The notes under the pieces: generated by a model
What the model was told of the DNA's origin: nothing
Database searches by the model: none
The model's input: only the letters and a program-made list of their open reading frames with translations
Translations under genes and position numbers: made by a program
Part shown: piece after piece, positions 34,571-43,419 of the stretch
Layout of the letters: each line of letters begins with the position of its first letter
Numbering within the stretch: the first letter of the stretch is position 1
Assembly: GCA_030427205.1 (NCBI GenBank)
Contig: JAUHXC010000027.1
Coordinates: forward strand, 62,001 to 126,000
DNA from: a bacterium
Lineage (GTDB): Bacteria; Myxococcota_A; Bradymonadia; UBA7976; UBA1532
Length of the DNA: 64,000 bases
Direction: 5' to 3'

Positions 34571-34729
34571 ATGCCGACGACGACCACCAGCCCGAAACGC
34601 ACTGTGCTCACGAAGCGCGAGGTGCGCCGCCTGAAGGGTGGCTACAAGCTGGGCAACGACGGGCAGCCTGCCGGGCACGAGGCCGAGGCGATGCTCGGTC
34701 AGCGTGAGCGTGTTCGGAGGCGACGATGA
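34571..34729 (+). CDS. Small basic protein (52 aa)
   Basis: ATG at 34571 with a G-rich upstream site. It is very basic, with an Arg-rich end (RERVRRRR), and its stop overlaps the next start (ATGA). Coupling and base use support it as a real gene. It may bind nucleic acid; there is no specific motif. Confidence 0.45.
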   Translation: MPTTTTSPKRTVLTKREVRRLKGGYKLGNDGQPAGHEAEAMLGQRERVRRRR

Positions 34730-35001
34730 AGCTGATCGACCGCATGCGTGCGCTGGGGCTCTTGCCCGAGCCGCCGCCGCCGCCGCCACCGCCGCCGCCA
34801 GCTGCGGTCGCCACCGCCCACCTGGGGACGTGCGAGCGGATGGCGGCGCTCGTGCTCGCGGGTGACGGCGTGGTGATCGTGCCCGAGGCCGACCACCTGG
34901 CCATGCTCGCCGAGCTGGACCTGGCGGTCTTCGGGGCGGTGCCCGCGGTGACCCGCGCCCGCCCCGATGTCGGCCGCGGCGCCCAACGGGGCGCCGCCTG
35001 A
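34726..35001 (+). CDS. Small protein with polyproline run (91 aa)
   Basis: ATG at 34726 follows GGAGG and overlaps the previous stop. Residues 16-25 are a run of ten Pro, then a compact helical domain with one Cys. The polyproline probably acts as a rigid spacer or needs EF-P for translation. Function unknown. Confidence 0.45.
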   Translation: MKLIDRMRALGLLPEPPPPPPPPPPAAVATAHLGTCERMAALVLAGDGVVIVPEADHLAMLAELDLAVFGAVPAVTRARPDVGRGAQRGAA

Positions 35002-35033
35002 TACACGCCCGCAGGGGCACGGAGGACAGACCG

Positions 35034-35321
35034 ATGAGATGGATGCTCGCCAGCCTCGCGCTGGCGTTGGTGGCGCAGTGCGTCGTCGTCCTGACGGCGG
35101 GCTGCATGGACCAGGACCCGTTCTGCGAGGTGCGCCGCTGCCGGCCGGGCGAGCGGTGCGTCGACGCGCTCGAGGCCTGCGTGGCCGAGCGCGTCGACCA
35201 CCACGGGATCGTGCACCTCTTCATCGCCGAGCAGGCCCGCTGTGGGCAGGCCGGCATCACCGACACCACGCCCGGGGCCATCGGTCCGCGGTGCGCTCGC
35301 TGCCAGGAGGCAGACCGATGA
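35034..35321 (+). CDS. Small lipoprotein (95 aa)
   Basis: ATG at 35034 with GGAGG. The signal peptide ends in LTAGC (Cys24). The mature part has six more Cys, two of them in a C-x-P-G-E-x-C module that recurs in many host lipoproteins. It is inserted among cytoplasmic-type genes of the replication operon, and its stop overlaps the next start. A superinfection-exclusion or surface role is possible. Confidence 0.5.
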   Translation: MRWMLASLALALVAQCVVVLTAGCMDQDPFCEVRRCRPGERCVDALEACVAERVDHHGIVHLFIAEQARCGQAGITDTTPGAIGPRCARCQEADR

Positions 35322-36004
35322 CCAAGGTCGAAGCGCTGGCCAGCGCCCTGGCCGCCATGGAACGAGAGGTCGGCATCGACGCCGACGTCATGGCTCTCCT
35401 CGAGGGTTGCACGTTGCTGCAGCTCGCCGAGCTGGGCCAGGAGATCTCCAACGGCCTCTCAGGGCCTGAAGACGAGATCGCGGCCCTGCACCTTGCGCTC
35501 GGACGAACGACCGTCGACCGGATGGTCCTGCTCGCTGATGCAGAGGTCCTGGTCGCCGTGGAGGCAACACGGCACACGGCAGACCGCCCGGTGAGGCAGG
35601 AGCCGAACGATCCCTTCGCGATCGACGATGAGGACGCGGCGGCCGTCGAGGACCACGTTCGGAGCACGGCTGACGGGCCATCGCCCTTCGTGCCGATGGA
35701 CGAATTGCCCGATGAGCTGCTGCAGCTGCTGGCGGCGCATTGCACCGTCCAGGAGATCTGCTGGGCCCACCGGCTGCAGGTGGGCTATCGGATCGGGCTG
35801 GTGGCCAAGGCGACGGTCTACCTCGGCCCGTTGCAGCAGGCCGGTCGCCCGCTGCCGTCCGGGCTGGTGGTCGACGCCGACGTCGGCGCGGGCACGGTCG
35901 AAGTCCTGAGCTACTTCGGCCAGTGGCCGCTGAGCGTGAGTCGGGTGCTGGTGGTGCCGGTCCTCCGGGAGACGGAGTCGGCGACCTGGGAGGTGTCCCG
36001 ATGA
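35318..36004 (+). CDS. Hypothetical protein (228 aa)
   Basis: ATG at 35318 after AGGAGG, coupled both upstream and downstream. Helical N-terminal 70 residues with a Leu-rich pattern, an acidic linker (DDEDAAAVEDHV, about 105-116), and a C-terminal beta-rich domain (about 140-228). No motif. Coupling suggests it works with the neighbouring zinc proteins. Confidence 0.5.
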   Translation: MTKVEALASALAAMEREVGIDADVMALLEGCTLLQLAELGQEISNGLSGPEDEIAALHLALGRTTVDRMVLLADAEVLVAVEATRHTADRPVRQEPNDPFAIDDEDAAAVEDHVRSTADGPSPFVPMDELPDELLQLLAAHCTVQEICWAHRLQVGYRIGLVAKATVYLGPLQQAGRPLPSGLVVDADVGAGTVEVLSYFGQWPLSVSRVLVVPVLRETESATWEVSR

Positions 36005-36363
36005 GCGCTCGAGGCCACAACGGGGCGCCGTTCCACGGCGACCACACGGGGATCGACGAGGTCGAGTTCGCGGCTGATCCCGCCGAGGCGATGCAGCACT
36101 TCCTGCGGCAAGACGACGAGTTCTACGCCGCCATGGCCCGCGCGGGCGGCGCGATGCTCGGCACCAGCAGCACGGGCAAGCTGCACGTCTTCGAGCCGGG
36201 TCGGTTGCTCTCGCGGTGCGGGACGCTGTTCCGCCAGTCGGCGACCGTCAGCGACCACCGCACCGACGTCGAGGCCATCGAGGCCGGCGCCGATATGTGC
36301 CGGATCTGCTGCGCCGATCTCGACCAGATCCGCGACGCGCTGGCCGACCAGGGGGCGCCATGA
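36001..36363 (+). CDS. Small Cys/His protein, possible zinc binder (120 aa)
   Basis: ATG at 36001, coupled at both ends. A Cys at RCGTLF (about residue 73) and CRICC near the C-terminus (about residues 101-105) resemble the C-G...CxxC pattern of small phage zinc-binding proteins. The remainder is mixed alpha/beta. Function unknown. Confidence 0.45.
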   Translation: MSARGHNGAPFHGDHTGIDEVEFAADPAEAMQHFLRQDDEFYAAMARAGGAMLGTSSTGKLHVFEPGRLLSRCGTLFRQSATVSDHRTDVEAIEAGADMCRICCADLDQIRDALADQGAP

Positions 36364-38318
36364 CCGCCGACGAAGAGGCCGACCTCGGTCGATACCCGTG
36401 GACGCTGACGCTGGCCCGGTTGCTCGACGACGATCCCACGGGAACCGCGCTGGTGATCCTGCCCGATGAGGCCATGCGCCCGGTGCGCGACGGGTCGACG
36501 TCCCATGCGATGGACGCGGCGCTGGTCTTGGCGCGGGTGCTGGGCGGGCAGGCGACGTGGTGCTCGCGCGATGCCCTGGAGTGGTCCAATCAACACACGT
36601 TCGCCCGTATGGCGCGTTATCCCGTCGTGCTCGTCGCCGACGATCTGGCCGACAAGCTGTCCGACAGGCTGGCGCTCGAAGAAGTGGGCGCGGTCCAAGG
36701 GCTGTACCACGCGGGCGGCTATGCGCCGCTGGTCGTGATCTGCGGCGAATCTGCGGCGGACGACGCCGAAGAGGTCCTGGGCGAAGCCGTCGCCGACGCC
36801 TTCCACGGCAAGCCGACCCACCGAATGCGGGTCACCCCGGATGAACTCTGCCCTGGTGGCTCGCCGGCGGTGCACCGGGGCGAGCTGGTCAGGCGGATCG
36901 AGGCGCTGCCCGACACCGATGACCGGCAGTGGCAGGCCGACCTCGGACTGCTGCTGCTCACCGAGGACTGCGCCGGCGTGGTCGTCGTCGAGCAGCCGAG
37001 CGGCGCGGGCAAGTCCTACGCCGCGAAGGCCCTCGCCGGGCTGCTCAACGGCCCGCGACGCCGGGTGCGCTACGTCGACTGCGGCGACCGGGAGACGGTG
37101 TGCCGGTGCCTCGCGCTGGCCGACATCGTCTTCGTCGAGGTCGTCAATGCTCGCGTCGTCGACGTGGTGCTGGCCGGGCGCAGCCCCGAGTGCCGGGTCG
37201 TCTTCCTGTGCACCGACTACGCGCCCTTCAAGGAGCAGCTCGGCGAGGCCGTGCCCGAACTGGCGGTCTTCGCCCGCTGGGTGCCCGACGCCGAGATGAT
37301 GGAGGCCGGGCTCATCCCCGACGGCGCGCGGATCTCGCACCTCGTGCTGTTCCAGGACTCGGGGGTGCCGTCGGTGGTGCCCGACCCGCCGCGGCCGCCG
37401 ACCTACGGCTTGGAGGGGGCCGAACTGGCGGCGGCTATCAAGCGCCAACTCGACGCCGATCTGCCCGGCCTCGATTGGACGGTGTGGGTCGATGAAGGGG
37501 ACGAGGAGGGCAGCGCGACGGCCCCAGCGCCGCAGAGCGAGGCGCACGACGGCGAGCCCGAGGAGGGCAGCCCGACGGCGCCTGCCTCGGAGGAGGCACA
37601 GGACGGGCAGCCCGACGACGGCAGCACGACGGCCGCTGCCCCGGAGGACAAGGCACAAGACGGGCAGCCCGACGAGGCACAAGACGGGCAACTCATGCCG
37701 TGGTCGGGTGTCGCCGGTTTCTGCGCGTCGACCGGCGTCAGCCTGAGTCTCTTCGCCGAAGGCCTCCATCTGGAGGGCGCGGGGCTGACCGTCGCCGAGG
37801 CCCTGGCCGATGCCCGACGCAACTTGGAGGAGGTGCAGGCGGCGCTGGACGCGCTGCCCGGCGCCCCAATGTCCGCCCGGGCCCAGCACCAGGGCGGCGC
37901 GGTGACGGGGGGCGCCCGAGGATTGATGCAGTCGAGCCAGATGCAGGCGGATTGCCCCGTCTGCACACGGCACCCCGAACTCGCTGCCACCCCGGCCGAT
38001 CCCTGGCCAGTTTGGCACTCGGGAGGGCACTTGGTGGCGAGTTGTGATTGCGACAGATGCATCGCGATCAGGGCGTGCCCTGCATGCAAACCCAACGCGT
38101 GGGGTCAGTGGCCCACGAGGGGTCGGCACGCGGCGAACGGACGGCCCGGCGCCTCGAAGGCTGCGCCCGACATCGAGGAGGGCTACGACGACGAGAGCGA
38201 CACTTGTGAGTCCTGCGGAGGCTCGGGGTGGCGCAAGTGCACCGACCTCTGTGCTGACTGCGACTGTTCGGGCCAGTTCCAGCGCAGATGCCAGTTCTGC
38301 AATTGGGGTGACTCATGA
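36360..38318 (+). CDS. P-loop ATPase-like protein with Cys-rich C-terminus (652 aa)
   Basis: ATG at 36360 overlaps the previous stop. A Walker A motif lies at about residue 210-217 (PSGAGKS) in an AAA-like fold; a following hydrophobic strand (IVFVEVV) could be Walker B, but lacks the usual Asp. A linker with three to four Asp/Gly/Gln repeats (AQDGQPD) spans about residues 385-450. The last 120 residues have about 18 Cys, including the DnaJ-type box CESCGGSG. Adjacent to another Cys-rich protein. It may load or remodel DNA-bound complexes. It is also the only soluble P-loop candidate that could act as a packaging ATPase, though the signature is not typical. Confidence 0.55.
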   Translation: MTADEEADLGRYPWTLTLARLLDDDPTGTALVILPDEAMRPVRDGSTSHAMDAALVLARVLGGQATWCSRDALEWSNQHTFARMARYPVVLVADDLADKLSDRLALEEVGAVQGLYHAGGYAPLVVICGESAADDAEEVLGEAVADAFHGKPTHRMRVTPDELCPGGSPAVHRGELVRRIEALPDTDDRQWQADLGLLLLTEDCAGVVVVEQPSGAGKSYAAKALAGLLNGPRRRVRYVDCGDRETVCRCLALADIVFVEVVNARVVDVVLAGRSPECRVVFLCTDYAPFKEQLGEAVPELAVFARWVPDAEMMEAGLIPDGARISHLVLFQDSGVPSVVPDPPRPPTYGLEGAELAAAIKRQLDADLPGLDWTVWVDEGDEEGSATAPAPQSEAHDGEPEEGSPTAPASEEAQDGQPDDGSTTAAAPEDKAQDGQPDEAQDGQLMPWSGVAGFCASTGVSLSLFAEGLHLEGAGLTVAEALADARRNLEEVQAALDALPGAPMSARAQHQGGAVTGGARGLMQSSQMQADCPVCTRHPELAATPADPWPVWHSGGHLVASCDCDRCIAIRACPACKPNAWGQWPTRGRHAANGRPGASKAAPDIEEGYDDESDTCESCGGSGWRKCTDLCADCDCSGQFQRRCQFCNWGDS

Positions 38319-39268
38319 TCGCCGACGACCGGACCCTGGCCCCGCTGCCCGAGGAGTGCGAGGCGTGCGGGGGCACCTACTGCTGCCCGAAGTGCAACCC
38401 CGTGCGGCCGGGTTGGTGGCAGTGCGGCGGCTGCGACGGCAAGACGGGCTGGTGGCGGACCTGGAACGACTACGCCTGGATCCCTTGCCGGGAGTGCGAC
38501 GAGAGCGGCTGGACGCCGTGCGAGGACTGCGACGGCGCGTCCGATGGCTGCCTGTCGTGCGTGCCCAACGAACCGAAGCCGGCCAGCCCCTACACGTACG
38601 CTGACGACCCTGCCGACCGCTGCTCGAGCTGCGGTGACTCGCGCGTCTGCCGGTTCTGCCGCCCGGTCGATGTGAGCGCGCGGGGGCTACGGGTCGCTCG
38701 CGAGCGGGCGGGCTGGTCTTGGGCGGAGGCTGGCTACGCGCTCGGCGTCTCGCCGAAGCGGCTGAAGCGGATGGAGGACGAGGACCGCCACTTCAGGAGG
38801 ATGCTGCGCGGCGATCGCGCCGCCCGCCTCGCCGAGCGAGCGCGGCTGCCCGTCGCCGCGCTGGAGTGGTCGGGCATGCTGCTCGACGCCTTGCAGCCGG
38901 GCGGTGTGATCTCGACCGACACGCTCGGCCAGGCGCTCGGCGCTCTGCTGGCGTTGGGCGACGAGCCGCAAGAGGGTGAGGATGAAGACATCGCGCTGCG
39001 GCGCCGACTCGCGGCGCTCGCCGATGGGCTGAATGCGCTTGGTGAGGGGGCAGCTGCAGGGGCGATCCGAGGCCTGATACCGACCCCGTCGAGCGAGCTG
39101 GGCACCGTCGTCGCCGACGCCGAGGACCGAGACCGTCTGCGTCGCCTCGACCAACTCGGCGACGAGATCCACCGCGCCGAGAGCCTGAAGGATCTCGCGC
39201 CCTGGATCGGCCCGCTGTTCCAACACGACCCGGGCACACTGAGCGCCTTCGATCGGGTGAAGCGATGA
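38315..39268 (+). CDS. Zinc-ribbon and HTH protein (317 aa)
   Basis: ATG at 38315 overlaps the previous stop (ATGA). Residues 12-120 carry about 20 Cys in CxxC pairs, including CEACGG, CGGCDG and CRECDESG, a DnaJ-like or multi-ribbon zinc domain related in style to that of the gene before. Residues 125-165 look like an XRE-type HTH (SWAEAGYALGVSPKRLKRME). The C-terminal half is helical. A sequence-specific DNA-binding regulator or replication factor is the most likely role. Confidence 0.55.
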   Translation: MIADDRTLAPLPEECEACGGTYCCPKCNPVRPGWWQCGGCDGKTGWWRTWNDYAWIPCRECDESGWTPCEDCDGASDGCLSCVPNEPKPASPYTYADDPADRCSSCGDSRVCRFCRPVDVSARGLRVARERAGWSWAEAGYALGVSPKRLKRMEDEDRHFRRMLRGDRAARLAERARLPVAALEWSGMLLDALQPGGVISTDTLGQALGALLALGDEPQEGEDEDIALRRRLAALADGLNALGEGAAAGAIRGLIPTPSSELGTVVADAEDRDRLRRLDQLGDEIHRAESLKDLAPWIGPLFQHDPGTLSAFDRVKR

Positions 39269-40080
39269 ACCTGCTCGACCTCATCGAGTGCCCCGAGGAC
39301 GCGATCCTGGAAGGCGACGCGGTCGAGGTCATGCGTCGCCATGTCCCCGACCGCCGCGTCGACTTGATCGTGACGGACCCGGCCTACGAGAGCCTGGAGA
39401 AGCACCGGTCGAAGGGCACGACGACCCGGCTGGCACAGAGCGCGGCCAGCTCGAACCGCTGGTTCCCCATCTTCCGCAACGCGCGTCTGCCGGCCCTGCT
39501 GGCCGAGATGTACCGGGTCCTCGTCGACGACGCCCACGCCTACATCATGTGCGACGAGGAGACCTGCGCGATCCTACGGCGGCTGGCGCCTGAGGCGGGT
39601 TTCACCGTCTGGAAGTCGCTGATCTGGGTCAAGACGCGGCGCACGACGTCCGAGAGCGGCGCCGCGACGCCGCATGAGTTGGCCGCGGCGCAGGTCCGCA
39701 TCGGCATGGGCTACCACTGGCGAAACTCGACCGAGCGGATCCTCTTCCTCGAGAAGGGCAAGCGGCCTCTCGCCGACCTGAGCCGACCGGATGTGATCTT
39801 CGCGCCGCGGGTCGATCGCGGCTACCCGACAGAGAAGCCCGCCGAGCTGGTCGAGCCACTGATCCTGAACTCGAGTTCGCCCGGCGAGCTGGTCCTGGAT
39901 CCGTTCGCCGGCTCCGGCGTCGTTGGCGAGGTCGCCCGACGCTTGGACCGCCACTGGTTGCTCGTCGACGTCGACACCACAACGGCGAGCGCACGCCTCA
40001 CACGGAACGCTGATATGGGCCGCCCCGATGGGCTCGGCCGAGGACACCGGGACGCATCCCTGGGGGGGGATAGTGACTGA
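39265..40080 (+). CDS. DNA methyltransferase, N4/N6 type (271 aa)
   Basis: ATG at 39265, coupled to the previous gene. Catalytic motif DPAY at residues 38-41 comes before the SAM-binding motif DPFAGSG (about 212-218), which is the beta-class order of N6-adenine or N4-cytosine methyltransferases. No restriction-enzyme gene is beside it, so it is probably a solitary enzyme that protects or marks the element's DNA. The specificity cannot be read from sequence. Confidence 0.8.
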   Translation: MNLLDLIECPEDAILEGDAVEVMRRHVPDRRVDLIVTDPAYESLEKHRSKGTTTRLAQSAASSNRWFPIFRNARLPALLAEMYRVLVDDAHAYIMCDEETCAILRRLAPEAGFTVWKSLIWVKTRRTTSESGAATPHELAAAQVRIGMGYHWRNSTERILFLEKGKRPLADLSRPDVIFAPRVDRGYPTEKPAELVEPLILNSSSPGELVLDPFAGSGVVGEVARRLDRHWLLVDVDTTTASARLTRNADMGRPDGLGRGHRDASLGGDSD

Positions 40081-43000
40081 GAAACGCAAGGGCGGCTTCG
40101 CCCAGGCAGACATCGATCGGATCAAGCGGGACGCTGATCTGGTCAAGATCATCGGCCGACGCGTCGACCTGAAGAAGAGCGGCACGACCTACCGCGGGTC
40201 TTGTCCGTTTCACGATGGATCGTCCACGTCGTTCGTCGTCGCTCCGAAGGCGAAGCGATATCGGTGCTACGGCTGCGACGCGACCGGCGACGTATTCGAG
40301 TGGTTCAAGCGGACCGAGCACCTCGACTTCCCCGACGCCGTCCGCGCGGCGGCCCGCGAGGCAGGGATCCATCTCGAGGAGGATGACTTGCCGACCGATG
40401 CGCGGCCCGCAGAGGCCCCTGCGCCGCCGCAGGAGGTCACTGGCGACCCCGAGCCGACCCCGAGCCCCGAGTCGGCCCCGGCGGCCCCCAGCGGGCCTGC
40501 AGCGGCCGCAGGCGAAGCCGACGAGGGGCAGGCCCAAGGGCCGATCTCGGGGGACGCCGTCGCCAAGGCCCGTGAGATCGACGTCGCCGCCGTCTGGACG
40601 GCGATCGCCGAGCGCCAGAACTTGTGGCGCGAGCGCGTCCGGACGTGGGCCATCGAGCGCGGGTTCGGCGTGCACATCGCCGACGCCATCGCGCGCTCGG
40701 GGGAGGCGGCCGGCGTACCCGTCGACCTGCCCGAGCCCCTGGACCGGGACGCGCAACTCCTGCGCTGGTCGCCGCTCGATCTCTGGCTGCCCGTTCGTCG
40801 CGCCGACGGGCAGGTGGTCTCGATCGAGCGCCGCTGGTTCCGCGGGCAGGGCGCGCCGCCGCGGGGCATGACCAAGTCGGCCCTGCTCAAGCACGGGCTC
40901 AACGAGGCGCCGGATTGGGACCCCGACCGCGAGGTCTTCAAGATCCCGGCGTTGCCGCGGGCCGCGATGTTCGGCTCGCTCAGCCGGGCCGTCGAGGCCG
41001 CAGCCAAGGGCGAGCCGGTCATCCTCGTGGAAGGCTCCCCCGACTACCTCGGCGCCCTGGGGGCCAGCCTGGTGCGTCAACGGGGCGCGATCCTCGGCTC
41101 GCCCGGCTGCAGCCGCCTGCCGAGTATCGCATCGGCCTTCGTCACCGCCGTCGAGCGCCACTTGCCGCGCATCGAGGCCGGGTCGTTCCCGGTCTACGTC
41201 GTGCCCCACGTCGGCGACTCGAAGCGCATCGGCGAGCGCAAGGCCTGGGCCGCGGCCGTGCGGCTCTGCGACGTGGCCCGGGTCTCATGGTGCCCGCCTG
41301 TCCGCTTCGACGTCGATCCCGAGACTGGCCACGTCGCCCGACGCCGCCCGGCGAAGGCCGACCTCGCCGACGTCATCCAGGGGGAGCGGGACCCCGTCGG
41401 CGCCTTCTGGGCCGTCATCGAAGCCGGCGTCCGGGTCTACGAGACCTTGGAGCCGGAGGCGCGGTTCGAGACCAGGAGGGATGTCCTGGCGGACTGGCGA
41501 TCCAAGGCCGATTGGGAACTCGAGAAGGCGTTCTATCGCCTGCCGCTCGACGAGATGATCGAGTACATGCACTGGAAGGTCCCCTACACCGACGACGGGG
41601 ACGCCGGCGCCCCGGAGCGCTGTCGCAGCGTGCCCGCGCTCGACACCGAGAGCGGGCTGACCCGGGTCAGCCGCATGGTCGACCGCTGGCTCGAGCACCA
41701 CGGCATCACCTTCATCGCCACCCAGGACAAGGGGCAGTTCGTCTGGGATCCCTTCGAGCGGGCGCGGATGGTGCCCCGCGACCGGGCCATCAAGCGCCTG
41801 GTCAAAGTGGGCAGCCGCAACACCTGGAAGGGCTGGCTCAGCCTCATCGGCCAGATCAACAAGAAGGACCCCCTCGGCAAGCAGATCGCCGAGTTCGTCG
41901 AGTCGCGGGCCCAGCTCTCGGCCGACCACGAGCTGCGGTCGTGGATGGCCGCCGACGGGTCGCTGGCGCGGCCCAGCGTGCGGCTGCACCTGCACACCGT
42001 CCAGGAGGAGATCGCGGTCATCGAGCCGCGGTCGATCCGGCTGGCGCAGAACCGGGGGAAGAGCATCCTGGTCCCGGCCGACGACATGGCGGCCCCTATC
42101 GAGTGGATGACCGGCGTGACGCCCGACGAGGCCGGGCGCCGGCTGTGGGCGCTCATCGGCCGGTACATCACCATCCGCCCCGAAGAGCGGGCCATGGCGA
42201 TGTCGTGGGCGCTGCTGTCGCCCATCCGCGAGCTGCTGGACGCGCGGCCCTTCGTCTGGGCCACGGGTGAGAAGGGGGCCGGCAAGAGCTTCCTCGGCAA
42301 GCTGCTCATGGCGCTGTTCTACGGCGGCAAGCAGTCCCCCGGGGTCTTCACCAACGCCGCGAAGTGGGAGGCCGCCCGCGAGTGGCCGCTTCTGTGCGAC
42401 GAGAACGCCGAGCGGCGGTTCCTCAACAACGAGGACGAGCTGTTCCTCCTGACCGCGGCCACGGGCACCGCTCGACACCGCCGGGCCGCCGACAGCGATT
42501 GGGGTCTCGTGCGACAGGACGTGCGCACGATGGTCCACCTCAGCGCCATCGGTCGGCCGTGGAACCCCGAGCTGCAGCGCCGGGCCCTGCTGCTGCAGCA
42601 CGACAAGCGCTACCGGCTGCCGGGCGAGGCGGTGCGCAACTCGGAGGTGCTGGGCGCTGTCCGCAGCGAGCGCTCGGCGCTGTGGTCCGGGCTCGCCCGG
42701 CTGTACGCCGAGCGCATCATGCCCGCGCTCGAAGCCAATGAGCACCACCGCTACGCCGACCAGGTGCCCGGCGACCACCCGATGTGGGAGATGCGCGAGG
42801 CCTTGGGGGTCATGGGTGTCATTGGCGACGTCCTCAGCCTCACCACCGCAGAGTGGGGCAAGGGCGGCTTCGCACAGTTCGGCGCCTGGACCACCGCCCT
42901 CGACGACCGCATCCGCGACGCGCGGCGCTACAGCGACCCGCTCGCCTCGGCCCTCGACCAGCTGCTGCACGAGTGGAACCGGGTCGAGATCACGCCGTAC

Positions 43001-43411
43001 GGCGAGAAGCGGCGCCCGGCCCACGAAGATGGCCAGCTCGTGTGCAGGCCGATCTACGGGCTGGCGCCCAAGCTGCGCAGCGAGGGTCGCCCGTCGTGGA
43101 CGTTCGATCCCGAGAACGCCGAAACCAGCGAGCGAACCCACGAGCCGTTGGTCATCGGGGTGATGGGCGACTACCCGTCGCTGCACCGGGACCTCGAGCG
43201 CGCGGTGCTCAACCGGCGGGGCTTCCTAGACCACTTCCCGACGCCGGACGAGGTTCGGCACAACATCCGCAACGTCATCGGGTGGAGCAGCACGCCAGCC
43301 AGCCGCCACGGTCGCCGCGGCATGCGGGTCTACCGCTGGATGCTCGAGCCCATCACCGAGGAAGACGACCGCCCCGATGACTCGCCGGCGACGCACCGGG
43401 ACGCGGCGTAG
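40073..43411 (+). CDS. CHC2 zinc-finger primase-helicase (1112 aa)
   Basis: GTG at 40073 is in frame and follows a G-rich site, overlapping the methylase stop; an upstream ATG at 40028 is the alternative. The N-terminus carries a DnaG-type CHC2 zinc finger: Cys44, His47, Cys65, Cys68. A low-complexity Pro/Ala linker follows (about 105-165). A Toprim-like segment is seen near EPVILVEGSPDYLGA (about 320). The helicase part has Walker A GEKGAGKS (about residues 735-742). It is the probable replication protein of element B. It is unrelated in detail to the replication protein of element A. Confidence 0.75.
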   Translation: MTEKRKGGFAQADIDRIKRDADLVKIIGRRVDLKKSGTTYRGSCPFHDGSSTSFVVAPKAKRYRCYGCDATGDVFEWFKRTEHLDFPDAVRAAAREAGIHLEEDDLPTDARPAEAPAPPQEVTGDPEPTPSPESAPAAPSGPAAAAGEADEGQAQGPISGDAVAKAREIDVAAVWTAIAERQNLWRERVRTWAIERGFGVHIADAIARSGEAAGVPVDLPEPLDRDAQLLRWSPLDLWLPVRRADGQVVSIERRWFRGQGAPPRGMTKSALLKHGLNEAPDWDPDREVFKIPALPRAAMFGSLSRAVEAAAKGEPVILVEGSPDYLGALGASLVRQRGAILGSPGCSRLPSIASAFVTAVERHLPRIEAGSFPVYVVPHVGDSKRIGERKAWAAAVRLCDVARVSWCPPVRFDVDPETGHVARRRPAKADLADVIQGERDPVGAFWAVIEAGVRVYETLEPEARFETRRDVLADWRSKADWELEKAFYRLPLDEMIEYMHWKVPYTDDGDAGAPERCRSVPALDTESGLTRVSRMVDRWLEHHGITFIATQDKGQFVWDPFERARMVPRDRAIKRLVKVGSRNTWKGWLSLIGQINKKDPLGKQIAEFVESRAQLSADHELRSWMAADGSLARPSVRLHLHTVQEEIAVIEPRSIRLAQNRGKSILVPADDMAAPIEWMTGVTPDEAGRRLWALIGRYITIRPEERAMAMSWALLSPIRELLDARPFVWATGEKGAGKSFLGKLLMALFYGGKQSPGVFTNAAKWEAAREWPLLCDENAERRFLNNEDELFLLTAATGTARHRRAADSDWGLVRQDVRTMVHLSAIGRPWNPELQRRALLLQHDKRYRLPGEAVRNSEVLGAVRSERSALWSGLARLYAERIMPALEANEHHRYADQVPGDHPMWEMREALGVMGVIGDVLSLTTAEWGKGGFAQFGAWTTALDDRIRDARRYSDPLASALDQLLHEWNRVEITPYGEKRRPAHEDGQLVCRPIYGLAPKLRSEGRPSWTFDPENAETSERTHEPLVIGVMGDYPSLHRDLERAVLNRRGFLDHFPTPDEVRHNIRNVIGWSSTPASRHGRRGMRVYRWMLEPITEEDDRPDDSPATHRDAA

Positions 43412-43419
43412 GAGGACGC

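Noticed and set aside
36360..38318. Definite packaging ATPase call for the 652-residue protein
   Set aside because: Walker A is present but Walker B and other family signatures were not recognised; kept only as a candidate.
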